Assembly: GCF_003633755.1 (NCBI RefSeq)
Contig: NZ_RBIL01000001.1
Location: 853,426-917,425, forward strand
From: Solirubrobacter pauli
GTDB lineage: Bacteria > Actinomycetota > Thermoleophilia > Solirubrobacterales > Solirubrobacteraceae
Direction of reading: 5' to 3'
Length of the DNA stretch: 64,000 nucleotides
The translations under genes were made by a program, and so were the position numbers. Positions 8,707 to 18,148 of this stretch are shown one piece after another (within the stretch, counting starts at the first letter, position 1; every line of letters begins with the position of its first letter). The notes under the pieces were generated by a model. The model was not told where the DNA came from. It searched no databases and saw only the letters and a list, made by a program, of their open reading frames with translations.

Positions 8707-9081
8707 ATGGCCGTCACGTTCAACCACACCATCATCGCCGCGAAGGACCGTGAGGCGTCCGCGCGCTTTCTGGTCGACCTGCTGGGCTTGGAGGAGCCCA
8801 CCCACTGGGGTCCGTTCACCTCCGTCCGGCTCGACGAAGGCGTCGTGCTGCAGTACGCGGAGCCGCCCGTGGACGAGATCCAGATGCAGCACTACGCGTT
8901 CCTGATCGACGACGCGACGTTCGACGCGGCGCTCGAGCGGGTGCGGGCGCAGGGGATCGAGTACTGGGCCGACCCGCAGATGCGACGCGCCGGGGAGCTC
9001 AACGACAACAACGGTGGCCGCGGCTTCTACTTCTTCGATCCGGCCGGGCACGGGCTCGAGGTGCTGACCCGCGCCGACTAG
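8707..9081 (+). CDS. VOC-superfamily protein
   Basis: 124-residue VOC protein: FNHTIIAAKDREASARFLVDL at the start supplies the first His metal-ligand position, MQHYAFLIDDATFDAALERV the second half, and YFFDPAGHGLEVLTR the closing strand with a Glu ligand. With His, His and Glu in register it keeps a plausible metal site, unlike the VOC protein at 3334. It is 30 nt downstream of the EF-Tu-like gene and overlaps the convergent oxidoreductase by 4 nt (CTAG). Substrate unknown. Confidence 0.85.
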   Translation: MAVTFNHTIIAAKDREASARFLVDLLGLEEPTHWGPFTSVRLDEGVVLQYAEPPVDEIQMQHYAFLIDDATFDAALERVRAQGIEYWADPQMRRAGELNDNNGGRGFYFFDPAGHGLEVLTRAD

Positions 9082-10076
9082 AAGCGCACCAGCATCTTGC
9101 CGGTGTTGGCGCCGCGCAGCAGGTCGATGAAGGCTTGCGGCGCGGCCTCCACGCCGCCGTCGACGATCGTCTCCTTGAACTTGACCTTGCCGTCGCGAAC
9201 CCAGGCGCCGACCTCTTCGAGGAAGGCCGGCCGGCGGTCGGCGTGGTCGCCGACGATGAAGCCGCGCAGCGTGAGGCGCTTGCCGACCGCGAGGAACAGG
9301 TTGCGGACGCCGTACGGGTTGCCGTTGTAGCCGGAGATCGCGCCGCACAGCGCGGCGCGGCCGCGCTCGTTGAAGGCGAAGATCGCCGCCTCCAGGTGCT
9401 CGCCGCCGACGTTGTCGAAGTAGACGTCGATGCCGTCGGGCGCGGCGTCCTCGAGCAGCTTGGCGACCTTGCCGTCGTGGTAGTCGAACGCGGCATCGAA
9501 GCCGAGCTCGTCCTTCAGCCACGCGACCTTCTCAGGTGAGCCGGCGCTGCCGATCACGCGCGGGTTGCCGCGCAGCTTGGCGATCTGGCCCGCGAGCGAA
9601 CCGACCGCGCCCGCCGCGCCGGAGACGAACACGACGTCGTCGGGCTGGAGCGCCGCGACGTCCAGCAGGCCCGCGTAGGCGGTGAAGCCGGGCATGCCGA
9701 GGACGCCCAGGAAGGCCGAGTCGCTCACGCCGTCGATCGACTGCACCTTCTGCGCGCGCGTCGCGGGCAGCACCGCGAGCTCGCGCCAGCCGAAGCCGTG
9801 GACGACGGTGTCGCCCGCCTGGAAGCCCTCGGCGCGCGACTCGACCACCTCGCCGAGCGCACCGCCGTCGAGCGCCTGGCCGATCTGCCACGGCGGCGTG
9901 TAGGACTTGGCGTCGTTCATCCGGCCCCGCATGTACGGGTCGACGGACATGAACGTGTTGCGCACCACCAGCTCGCCGTCGCCCGGCGCGGCGACGTCGG
10001 TCTCAGCGAGCTCGAAGTTGGACGGCTGCGGTTCGCCCTCGGGGCGCGAAGCGAGCCTGATCTCTCGGCTGGTCAT
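9078..10076 (-). CDS. NADP-dependent medium-chain oxidoreductase (CurA/leukotriene B4 dehydrogenase-like)
   Basis: 332-residue zinc-free medium-chain dehydrogenase/reductase. The N-terminal GroES-like part has the diagnostic VRNTFMSVDPYMRGRM; the cofactor domain has VFVSGAAGAVGSLAGQIAKL near residue 150 and ends in the family's ANTGKMLVRF. Relatives (E. coli CurA, PTGR-type enzymes) reduce the C=C bond of alpha,beta-unsaturated ketones or aldehydes with NADPH, i.e. detoxification of reactive carbonyls. It is monocistronic and its end overlaps the VOC gene by 4 nt. The exact substrate is not predictable. Confidence 0.9.
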   Translation of the reverse strand: MTSREIRLASRPEGEPQPSNFELAETDVAAPGDGELVVRNTFMSVDPYMRGRMNDAKSYTPPWQIGQALDGGALGEVVESRAEGFQAGDTVVHGFGWRELAVLPATRAQKVQSIDGVSDSAFLGVLGMPGFTAYAGLLDVAALQPDDVVFVSGAAGAVGSLAGQIAKLRGNPRVIGSAGSPEKVAWLKDELGFDAAFDYHDGKVAKLLEDAAPDGIDVYFDNVGGEHLEAAIFAFNERGRAALCGAISGYNGNPYGVRNLFLAVGKRLTLRGFIVGDHADRRPAFLEEVGAWVRDGKVKFKETIVDGGVEAAPQAFIDLLRGANTGKMLVRF

Positions 10077-10087
10077 CGCGTCCCACG

Positions 10088-13000
10088 CTACCCCGGGGGC
10101 GACAGGTCACTCCCGTTGCGCGTCAGCCGACCGGAGCGGGTCAACTCCTCGACCGCGCGCGTCAGCGCAGCCTGGATCGCGGAACCCGCGCGTGCCCAGC
10201 CGAAGAGCCGTGCGGCCTTCTGCTTGACCTCGTCCTCGGTGACGATCCGTGCGTCGGCGACGAAGCGCGTGATGGCCTCCGCCAACTCGACGTCGGGCAC
10301 GTGCTTGACCTCGCGCTGTGTTCGCGGTTCGCCGTCGAGTGGGATGCGGACCAGGTCAACCCGCTGGGCCGGAAGGCAGACGGCGTTGCCGTGCCGGACG
10401 AGCGTCCCGGCTTGCACGAGCGCGTCGACCGCCCCAAGCACGGCGCGCCGCCGCTTCTCGCTGACCACCGTGCCCCAGGCGCTGACGACGCGTCGTGCGA
10501 GCAGGTCATCGACGATCGGCGCTTCCTCGGCGACGGTGTGCAGCACGAGCTGGCGCACCTCGCCCTGGGCGACGACCTCGGTCATGTCGAACGCGCGCCC
10601 GGCCGGCAGCTCGGCGACGGTGTAGGGCTCTGCCCAGGGCGGCGGGGCGTCGAGCTCCACGTCCTCGAACACGACGTCGACTGGCTGCGGGGGCGCCACC
10701 TGCTCGGTCACGCGGGTCGGCGTCGCGAGCAGGGCTCGCTCGATCGCCTCGCGCAGCCGTTGTTCCTCGCCTGAGCGGTCGCGGTACCAGCTCGGCCCCC
10801 AGATCCGGTGCAGCGTCCAGCCGAGCCCGTTCAGCACCTGCTCGCGTAGCCGGTCACGATCACGCGCGACCCGCGACGAGTGATACATCGCTCCGTCGCA
10901 CTCGATCCCGAGCGCGAAATGTCCCGGCCGGTCGGGGTGACGGACGGCGAGATCGATCCGGTAGCCCGCGGTACCGACCTGCGCGACCACGCTGTGGCCC
11001 ATCGCACGCAGCGTCTGCAACACCGCGACCTCGAACGGACTCTCCGGCTCGCCGCCCTCGTCGAGCGCGTCGTCGACGGTGAGCACCACCGGCCCGCGCG
11101 CCGCGAACTCGAGGTACTGGCGCAGCGCGTCGACGCCCTTGTTGCGGCTGCCGTCGGCCAGCTGCTCCGGCGCGAACGAGGAGATCACCTCGACACGCCG
11201 GCGTGCGCGCGTGATCGCGACGTTGAGCCGCCGCCAGCCGCCTTCGCGGTTCATCGGGCCGAAGTTCATCGTCAGCTTGCCGTGCTCGTCCGGTCCGTAT
11301 CCGACCGAGAACACGATGATGTTGCGCTCGTCGCCCTGGACGTTCTCGAGGTTCTTGACGAACAGCGCCGTCAGGCGGTCACCGGCGAACAACTCGGCGT
11401 AGCGCGGGTCGTCGCGCCGCTCGTCACGACGCAGCACCTCCTCGATGAGCGACGCCTGCGCCTCGCTGAAGGCCACGACACCGATGCTCCGTTCCCCCCG
11501 CTCGGCGTGCGCGAACACACGCTCGGCGACGGCGTACGCTTCCGCCGGGTTGTCGCGCGTCGTGCCGCGGCGGTACTGGCCGTCGACCTGGATGAGCTCC
11601 ACGCCGAGGTCCTCGGCGTGCTCAGCCGGGCTCGGGAACGTGACGAGGTCACGTCCGTAGAAGCGGTAGTTCGAGAATGCGATCAGGTGCTCGTGCTGGG
11701 AGCGGTAGTGCCAGCGCAGCGAGAGCGAGCGGAAGCGACCGACGCCCTTGGCGAGGTCGAGCACGGAGTCGTACTCGGCCGGCGCCTCCTCGACCCACTC
11801 GTCGCTGCCGTCGGAGGACTGCTCGAAGAAGCTCGTGGGCGGCAGCTGGTTGCGGTCGCCCGCGATGATCATCGCGTCGCCGCGGTAGAGCGCGTTGACG
11901 GCGTCGCACGGCCTCACCTGGGACGCCTCGTCGAAGATCACGACGTCGAAGCGCATGTCCGGCGCGAGGAACTGGCTGACCGACAGCGGGCTCATCATGA
12001 AGCACGGCTTGATCGCCTGCGCGACCGGCGCTGTCCTGGCGAGCAGGTGCGAGACCGGCATGTGGCGCCGCTTCTTCTGCGCCTCGCTCTGGAGGATCGC
12101 GGCGACACCGAGGATCGCGTTCGGGCGTCGCGCGTTGGCCGCCGCCATCACGCGGTGTGCGGCGTCGCCGACGATCGCGCGGTCCAGCCGTGCATACTCG
12201 GCGATCAGGCGGTCACGATCGACGGAGCGCAGCGGGCCGAGCACGTCGCTGCGCTCGGCGAGCATCCGGTCCGCGAGCGCTTCGAGCGCGCTACGGCGCA
12301 GCACGCCGACGACCTGCCCTGACGGGACGCGGCGGTCGGCGGCGAAGCCGACGGAAGGGCCCAACCCGGCGGCGGCGAGGCGCTCGATCGCCTGCGCGTG
12401 CGCGACCCAGACCTCGATGCTGCCGCGCGTGTCGCGCAGCGTGCCGATCAGCGCAGAGGCGTCATCGAAGTCGCCTTCGAGATCGCCCGCCAGCTGCTCG
12501 CGCCATTGTGCCTGGAACTCGAGGAGCATCTGGTCAACCGCTTCACGCCAGTCGGCGAGCGCTTCGTCCAGGAAGCGTGGATCCGGGGCGACGGTCACGA
12601 GCCGCGCCGCAGCAGCCCCGGGTGGGGGAACGGGCAGCAGCGCACGGATCCGCTCACTCGACGTGACCGCGGCGGCGAGCGCGTCCGGATCGACGTCGAG
12701 CGCGGCCCACTGCTCGAGCACGTCCGTCGCCTCGCGGTCGTCCGCGTGCTCGGCCTCGACGGTCGCGACCTCCTGCCGCGCGGTGGCCGCCGCAACGGCA
12801 GACGTGACCGAGCCGGTGCTGCCGCGCAGGACGTCGACCCGCTCCGTCGCGGCGGCGACAGCGCGCAGCAACGTGCTGGCCTTCCCCAGCTCTTCGGCGG
12901 CTCGTCCGAGCGCGCGCTCGAGCAAGGGGGCCAGCGCCTCGGGCAGCTCAGAACGCAGCCGTGCGGCCGCGGCATCGGTCCGGCCCGCCAGCTCGGCGGC

Positions 13001-16000
13001 GCCAGGGACGGCGCGACGTCCGCTCATGACGTCGGCGAACCGCGCCGGATCGGCGACGCGTGTGCCCGCCACCTCGTGCGCGCGCCGTGCGAGCTCGAGA
13101 CGCGCGCGCAGCGCGGCCACGTCGGTCTCGGGGCCGCTCCACGCATCGGCGAGTACCGCGGACTCACTCGCGGCGGTGTACAGCAGCGCCGCGCGGGCCT
13201 GCTTCCACGCGATGGCGGCGTCGATCGTCGCGATCGCCTGCTTCGCCTTCACGCCGGGTGCCGTCGCTGCGAGCGTGTCCCGGTCCGCCCGGTAGGCGCC
13301 GCCGAGCTTCTTCAGCCCGCGGTGCTCGTCCGCGAAGCGCCGGGCGAGCGCGTCAAGGTCCAGCTCGAGCACGCTCGGCTCGAAGATCTGCGCAGCGGTC
13401 CGTGCGCTCACGTCCGTCTCAAGCAGCTCGATCACGCGTGTCACACCCTCGATCGGTGGACTCGCGAACCAGCTCGCGGGCGGCGGCGAGCCCTCGGCAG
13501 CGAGCGCGGTCAACTCGACCGCGGCTTCGGCGTGCGCGAGCGTCAGCTCCGACGATCGCAGACCGAGCAGCGGAGTCAGATCCTCCGCGTGCGCCGTGAC
13601 CGCCCTGGCTGCCTCGGCAAGACGATCAGCCGCGTCGGCGAGCCGGACAGCGGCAGCGGCGCTCTCCGGCGCGGTGACTCCAAGTTGTTCGAGACTCGCC
13701 AGGCTCGACGCGACCTCGGATTCGTCCAGCTCCCGCCAGCGCTGGCCGGCTGCGGCCGCAGCGGCCTGCGTCGCGCTCGTCCAGCGCCGGGCGCGCTGCG
13801 CCGCACGTTCCGCCGGCTCGCCCGGGTTCGTGGCACCGAGCCAGTCGACGGGAATGCCCTCGGGGCGCTGCTGGAGCGCGACGAGCAACGCGGCGAGCTC
13901 GCGCGCGGCGTGTGGACCCGCCGGTGGCTCGAGCAGCAGGTCCTCCGTGACCGTCTCGGCGACGGTCCGCAGGCTGTCGAGGCGGGTCGCGAGCTGCTCG
14001 AGCCTCGCGAGCACACGCTGGCCGACCGCGGTCGTCCATTCGGTCGCCGCCGCACCGCGCCAGACGAAGTCTTCGCCGCGCTCGACCACCGCCCAGGTCG
14101 ACTCAAGCTGTTTCGCGAGGTCCTCGAGCTCGCCCACCGCGGCGCGCGACGCCGGCGCGTGTTCGGCGACTGGCGCGTGGGGCAGCTGCTGGAGTCCAGC
14201 GATCTCGCCCAGGAGGTGGTGCAGACTGCGTCCGGACAGCTCGTCCGTCGGCGCGTTGAGCGTGGCGGCGTAGCGGCTGAGCGCCTGGCGCCGTTGCTCG
14301 GCCGCGTTGAGGTCGTGCTGGGTGAGCGCGGGGTTCGGCTTCGGCCTGCGCACGAGCGAGGCGCCGAGCGCGCCCGCGACCGCCGCGCGGGTCGTCTTGT
14401 GGCTGTGCAGTTCGAGCGTGTACTCGTCGAGGCCGACATGCGCGAGCCGGTTGTGGACGACATCGAGCGCGGCGGCCTTCTCGCTTACGAACAGGACGGT
14501 CTTCCCGTGCGTGATCAGCTCGGCGATCATGTTCGCGATCGTCTGGCTCTTGCCGGTGCCGGGCGGGCCGTCCATGACGAACGAACGGCCGGCGCGCGCG
14601 GCGGCGATGCACTGGCGCTGGGACGCATCGGCGTCCAAGATCGTGACGGCCGCTTCGGGCTTGTGCTCGCGGTCGAGATCAGCCTCGTCGACGGGCTCGA
14701 AGGCGAAGTCCTCCCCTTCGGAATCGTCGGTCGGCCCGGCGGCGAGCGCGCTCACGATCGGGTGCTCGACGATTTGCTCGAAGTTCGCACGCAGGTCGCG
14801 GTACATCGCCTCCTTGTGGAAGGAGAACGTCGACAGGACCACACGCTCCTCCACCGTCCACGCAGGGTGCGAGGCGACCGCGTCACGGATCTGCGCGAGC
14901 AGCGGCGCGACCTCCAGCGGCTCCTCCGGGTCCAGCTCGGGCAGCTCGATGCCGAGCTCGGTCTCGAGCTTGAGCCACAGCGCCGGGTTCACGAGGGGCT
15001 CTTCCTCGGTGGAGGCGAGCTTCCAGTCGTGGCCGCCCTTGCCTGCCTCCAGCCGCACCGGCACGAGCAGCAACGGGCTGTCCTGATACTCCGCGCGGCC
15101 GTCTGCCGGGTCGGACCAGTGCAGCATCCCGACCCCGAGGTAGAGGACCCATATGCCGCGGTCCATGAACTCAGTGGTCGCGCGGCGCGCGAGGCCCGCG
15201 CAGGCGGCGCGCACGTCCTTGCCGGCGGCCTTGGTCGTCATCAGCAGCGGCGTCGAGGACGAGGCTTTCGCGGGCACCGGCACCCCGAGCACGCGGCGCT
15301 TGGACGGCACGAACGGCAGCCCTTCCTCGGTGCCCGCGAGGCCCGCGAGGATCCCGTCGCGCGGCCCTTCGGAGATCAGCACGGTCGGGGTGACGTCGAG
15401 TGTCTCGTCCATGAGCGCCTTGTGCTGAGCGGAGCTGAGGATGCCGATGCGGTCGTCGATACGGCCGCTGAGCGGCTCGAGCTGCGTGCGCAGGTGGTTG
15501 AACGCCTCCTCGATGCCGGCGCTCTCGATCCGGTAGCGCTCCTCGCCGAGGTCGTACTCGAACTGGCGCTGGAAATGAGCGACGACCGCGGGGTTGACGA
15601 TCAGCTCGTGCGCGCGCAACCGCAGCCGACGGTTGACGATCTCAGCCGGGACGAGGAAGAGCGCGGCGGCGTGCGTGCCGTCGTGCTGCCAGTGGAGAAC
15701 GCCGAACGACACGTGAACATCTCCGCCCGGGGCGAGCCGGTCCAGCGCCTCGGTGACGGCCGCGGCGGTCGACGGCGCACGGTCGGCGGGGCCGAGCGCG
15801 ACGCGCGCCGCGGTGGGATCGAGATCCTCGGCCTGTGTCTGCTCGTCGGGCGGGATGTGGAACGTCCACTCGCGCGAGCGGCCGTCGACGAGGCGGTCGA
15901 GGATCGTCTGGGCGTCCGGCGCCGAGACTTCCAGCGACGCGGTCTTCGTGTGTCGGAAACGCAGCAGCCGGTTTCGACCGGTCAGGTCGAGCAGGTCGTC

Positions 16001-16048
16001 GCGCCACTGTGCAAGCTGCGCTCGGACGCGCTCTTCACGGCTGTTCAC
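10088..16048 (-). CDS. DUF4011 - superfamily 1 helicase - Vsr/DUF559-like nuclease - DUF3320 protein (Hhe-like candidate defence protein)
   Basis: A 1986-residue multidomain protein. N-terminus: DUF4011 (WRDDLLDLTGRNRLLRFRHT). Near residue 491: Walker A GPPGTGKSQTIANMI of an AAA_11/SF1 (Upf1-like) helicase. Between about 570 and 1300: a long Ala/Glu/Arg helical insert. Near 1369: Walker B FDVVIFDEASQ with AGDRNQLPP; then WHYRSQHE, ENVQGDERNIIVFS and LNVAITRARRR (near 1610). Near 1690-1760: a Vsr/DUF559 PD-(D/E)xK-like fold with YRIDLAV and LGIECDGAMYHSS. C-terminus: DUF3320-like. The GTG start is the first before DUF4011; the 70 upstream codons are the shadow of the oxidoreductase. DUF4011-helicase-Vsr proteins are known as the Hhe anti-phage type; defence here is inferred from architecture, as no other defence gene is adjacent. 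It lies 7 nt after the molybdopterin gene. Confidence 0.88.
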   Translation of the reverse strand: MNSREERVRAQLAQWRDDLLDLTGRNRLLRFRHTKTASLEVSAPDAQTILDRLVDGRSREWTFHIPPDEQTQAEDLDPTAARVALGPADRAPSTAAAVTEALDRLAPGGDVHVSFGVLHWQHDGTHAAALFLVPAEIVNRRLRLRAHELIVNPAVVAHFQRQFEYDLGEERYRIESAGIEEAFNHLRTQLEPLSGRIDDRIGILSSAQHKALMDETLDVTPTVLISEGPRDGILAGLAGTEEGLPFVPSKRRVLGVPVPAKASSSTPLLMTTKAAGKDVRAACAGLARRATTEFMDRGIWVLYLGVGMLHWSDPADGRAEYQDSPLLLVPVRLEAGKGGHDWKLASTEEEPLVNPALWLKLETELGIELPELDPEEPLEVAPLLAQIRDAVASHPAWTVEERVVLSTFSFHKEAMYRDLRANFEQIVEHPIVSALAAGPTDDSEGEDFAFEPVDEADLDREHKPEAAVTILDADASQRQCIAAARAGRSFVMDGPPGTGKSQTIANMIAELITHGKTVLFVSEKAAALDVVHNRLAHVGLDEYTLELHSHKTTRAAVAGALGASLVRRPKPNPALTQHDLNAAEQRRQALSRYAATLNAPTDELSGRSLHHLLGEIAGLQQLPHAPVAEHAPASRAAVGELEDLAKQLESTWAVVERGEDFVWRGAAATEWTTAVGQRVLARLEQLATRLDSLRTVAETVTEDLLLEPPAGPHAARELAALLVALQQRPEGIPVDWLGATNPGEPAERAAQRARRWTSATQAAAAAAGQRWRELDESEVASSLASLEQLGVTAPESAAAAVRLADAADRLAEAARAVTAHAEDLTPLLGLRSSELTLAHAEAAVELTALAAEGSPPPASWFASPPIEGVTRVIELLETDVSARTAAQIFEPSVLELDLDALARRFADEHRGLKKLGGAYRADRDTLAATAPGVKAKQAIATIDAAIAWKQARAALLYTAASESAVLADAWSGPETDVAALRARLELARRAHEVAGTRVADPARFADVMSGRRAVPGAAELAGRTDAAAARLRSELPEALAPLLERALGRAAEELGKASTLLRAVAAATERVDVLRGSTGSVTSAVAAATARQEVATVEAEHADDREATDVLEQWAALDVDPDALAAAVTSSERIRALLPVPPPGAAAARLVTVAPDPRFLDEALADWREAVDQMLLEFQAQWREQLAGDLEGDFDDASALIGTLRDTRGSIEVWVAHAQAIERLAAAGLGPSVGFAADRRVPSGQVVGVLRRSALEALADRMLAERSDVLGPLRSVDRDRLIAEYARLDRAIVGDAAHRVMAAANARRPNAILGVAAILQSEAQKKRRHMPVSHLLARTAPVAQAIKPCFMMSPLSVSQFLAPDMRFDVVIFDEASQVRPCDAVNALYRGDAMIIAGDRNQLPPTSFFEQSSDGSDEWVEEAPAEYDSVLDLAKGVGRFRSLSLRWHYRSQHEHLIAFSNYRFYGRDLVTFPSPAEHAEDLGVELIQVDGQYRRGTTRDNPAEAYAVAERVFAHAERGERSIGVVAFSEAQASLIEEVLRRDERRDDPRYAELFAGDRLTALFVKNLENVQGDERNIIVFSVGYGPDEHGKLTMNFGPMNREGGWRRLNVAITRARRRVEVISSFAPEQLADGSRNKGVDALRQYLEFAARGPVVLTVDDALDEGGEPESPFEVAVLQTLRAMGHSVVAQVGTAGYRIDLAVRHPDRPGHFALGIECDGAMYHSSRVARDRDRLREQVLNGLGWTLHRIWGPSWYRDRSGEEQRLREAIERALLATPTRVTEQVAPPQPVDVVFEDVELDAPPPWAEPYTVAELPAGRAFDMTEVVAQGEVRQLVLHTVAEEAPIVDDLLARRVVSAWGTVVSEKRRRAVLGAVDALVQAGTLVRHGNAVCLPAQRVDLVRIPLDGEPRTQREVKHVPDVELAEAITRFVADARIVTEDEVKQKAARLFGWARAGSAIQAALTRAVEELTRSGRLTRNGSDLSPPG

Positions 16049-16055
16049 GCTGGAA

Positions 16056-18125
16056 CTATATGTCCAACAAGACCGAGCGTTGAGCGAAGCTGGACTCGCG
16101 TTGCGCCACCTCGGCCCGCTCGATCTCGACGCGGTTGTCGTGATAGACGGCGCCGCCACCCATGTCCGAGTCGCGCTCGTCGGTGGTCGCGTTGACGTTC
16201 GCGCCCCCGCGGACGTGCTTGAGCCAATGGCCCTTGGTGGAGGCGACGACGCCCTCACGGACCGTGTCGGCGACCAGCACGTCAGCCAGGAACTCGCCGC
16301 GGGCGTTGAAGACGCGGGCGGTGTCGCCGGTCTCGAGGCCGCGCGCTTGGGCGTCGGCCGGGTGCAGCGTCACGCGGGGGCCGCCGGCCTTCGCCATCAG
16401 GTCCGGCTTGTTGGCGAAGATCGTGTTCAGGAACCAGTGGCTCGCGGGGGCGATCAGCGCGAGCGGGTGGTCGTCGTCCGGGCGCGTCGCCTGGCTGGGC
16501 GTGTAGCCGGGGATCGGGTCCAGGCCGTCCTGCTCCGCTTTCTCGGAGTAGAACTCGAGCTTGCCCGACGGCGTCGGGAAGCCGTCCGTGAACGGGACGT
16601 AGCGCTCGGGCAGGTAGCGCTTCCAGCCGGTCTCCCACAGCTCGTCGAACAGCTCGTCACCGAGCAGGGTGCGCGCGACCTCCTCGTCGCTCGCGTAGAG
16701 CGCGGGCTCGGTGAGGTCCATCGCGCGTGCGATCCGGCGGAACGTCTCCAGCGTGGACACGGCCTCGCCGCGGGGCGCGGTCGCCGGGCGGTTGAGGTGG
16801 ATGTAGGAGTGCCCGTAGCCGTCGTTGACGTCCAGGTGCTCGGTCTGCATCGTGCTCGGCAGGACGATGTCGGCGTAGTCGACCGTGTCGGTCGGGAACT
16901 GCTCCATCACGACCGTGAACAGGTCCTCGCGCAGCAGGCCTTCACGCACGCGCTTCTGGTCCGGGTTCGAGCCCATCGGGTTGGCCTGGTAGACGACGAG
17001 CGCCTTGATCGGCGGCGCGTCCTGGTTGAGCAGCTCGTCGGCGAGCCGGACCATGTTCAGCGAGCGGACCGGCTGCTGGAGCAGGTCGTCGCGGTAGACG
17101 CCGGCGATGTTCGGATGGAACCGGCCCGAGGTGCTGTAGGACGCGCCGCCGCCCGGGTACTGCCAGTCGCCGGTGATGCCGGGGATGGCGTAGAGCATCC
17201 GCAGCGCGGCGCCGCCGCCCGCATGGCGCTGCATGCCCTGGGTGCAGCGGATGCCGGTCGGGCGCGTGGTCGCGAGCCGCTCGCCCAGCGCGCGGATGCG
17301 CTCCTCGGGCAGGCCCGTGAGCTCGGCGACACGGGCCGGCGGGAAAAGGAGGATGCGCTCCTTGAAGGCCTCGAAGCCGACCGTGTGCTCGGCGATGTAC
17401 TCGCGGTCCTCGGCGCCCAGCTCCAGGACGATGTGGAGCAGGCCGAGCGCGAGGGCGGCATCGCTGCCGGGAAGCGGCGCGAGCCACTCGTCGGCGCGCT
17501 CGGCGGTGCGGGTCTTGATCGGGTCGATCGAGACGACGTGCGCGCCGCGCTTCTGCGCCTCGCGCATGAACTTGAAGACGTGATGGCCGGACGTGAGCGG
17601 GTTCGTGCCCCAGAGCAGGATGAGCTTGGAGTCCGCGAACGTCTCGGGGTCCATGCCCGCGGACGTGCCCGTGGTGTAGGAGGCGCCGATCCGGCCGGCG
17701 ACGCTGCACGCGGTCATCTCGTGCCGGGACGCCCCGAGCACGTTCCACAGCGGCCGGCCCGCGGCGCCTTCGAGGCCCTGGACCCAGCCGAGCGAGCCCG
17801 TGCCCTGGAACGGCCAGATCGCCTCGCCGCCGAACTCGTCGCGGACCTCGAGCAGCCGATCCGCGATCTCCTTCGTCGCCTCGTCCCAGCTGATGCGCTC
17901 GAACCGGCCCTCGCCCTTCTTGCCGACGCGGCGCAGCGGGTACAGCAGCCGGTCCTCGGCCTGGACGTGCTCGAGGTAGCCGTTGACCTTGGCGCACAGC
18001 GCGCCCGCCGTGTACGGATGCTCGCGGTTGCCGCGCAGCCGCGTCGCCTTCCCGTCCTCGACCGTCACGACCCAGCTGCAGCCGTCCGGGCAGTCCAGCG
18101 GGCAGGCACCGAAGACGTCAGGCAT
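16056..18125 (-). CDS. Molybdopterin-dependent oxidoreductase (DMSO reductase family) with 4Fe-4S motif
   Basis: 689-residue Mo/W-bisPGD enzyme. The N-terminus has CPLDCPDGC and a fourth Cys in AGALCAK (Cys 8, 12, 16 and 44), the usual [4Fe-4S] site. The Mo region contains HEMTACSVAGRIGASY near residue 137, where the Cys is the likely metal ligand, and LLWGTNPLTSGHH. The C-terminal molydop-binding domain holds PRVTLHPADAQARGLETGD and GANVNATTDERDSDMGGGA. There is no Tat signal, so it is probably cytoplasmic. No electron-transfer or chaperone subunit is adjacent; substrate unknown (formate-, polysulfide- or nitrate-type all possible). It is followed after 7 nt by the giant helicase and flanked on the other side by a divergent small gene 23 nt away. 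Confidence 0.88.
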   Translation of the reverse strand: MPDVFGACPLDCPDGCSWVVTVEDGKATRLRGNREHPYTAGALCAKVNGYLEHVQAEDRLLYPLRRVGKKGEGRFERISWDEATKEIADRLLEVRDEFGGEAIWPFQGTGSLGWVQGLEGAAGRPLWNVLGASRHEMTACSVAGRIGASYTTGTSAGMDPETFADSKLILLWGTNPLTSGHHVFKFMREAQKRGAHVVSIDPIKTRTAERADEWLAPLPGSDAALALGLLHIVLELGAEDREYIAEHTVGFEAFKERILLFPPARVAELTGLPEERIRALGERLATTRPTGIRCTQGMQRHAGGGAALRMLYAIPGITGDWQYPGGGASYSTSGRFHPNIAGVYRDDLLQQPVRSLNMVRLADELLNQDAPPIKALVVYQANPMGSNPDQKRVREGLLREDLFTVVMEQFPTDTVDYADIVLPSTMQTEHLDVNDGYGHSYIHLNRPATAPRGEAVSTLETFRRIARAMDLTEPALYASDEEVARTLLGDELFDELWETGWKRYLPERYVPFTDGFPTPSGKLEFYSEKAEQDGLDPIPGYTPSQATRPDDDHPLALIAPASHWFLNTIFANKPDLMAKAGGPRVTLHPADAQARGLETGDTARVFNARGEFLADVLVADTVREGVVASTKGHWLKHVRGGANVNATTDERDSDMGGGAVYHDNRVEIERAEVAQRESSFAQRSVLLDI

Positions 18126-18148
18126 GCATCCAGACTACCTTTGCGCGC

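Noticed and set aside
12398-16195. Open frame of 1265 codons on the plus strand
   Set aside because: Antisense shadow of the helicase gene; no domain-like sequence and skewed Arg/Gly/Glu composition.
16049-16258. N-terminal extension of the helicase by 70 codons
   Set aside because: Ser/Thr/Arg-rich, antisense-like composition over the oxidoreductase gene; DUF4011 begins right at the later GTG.
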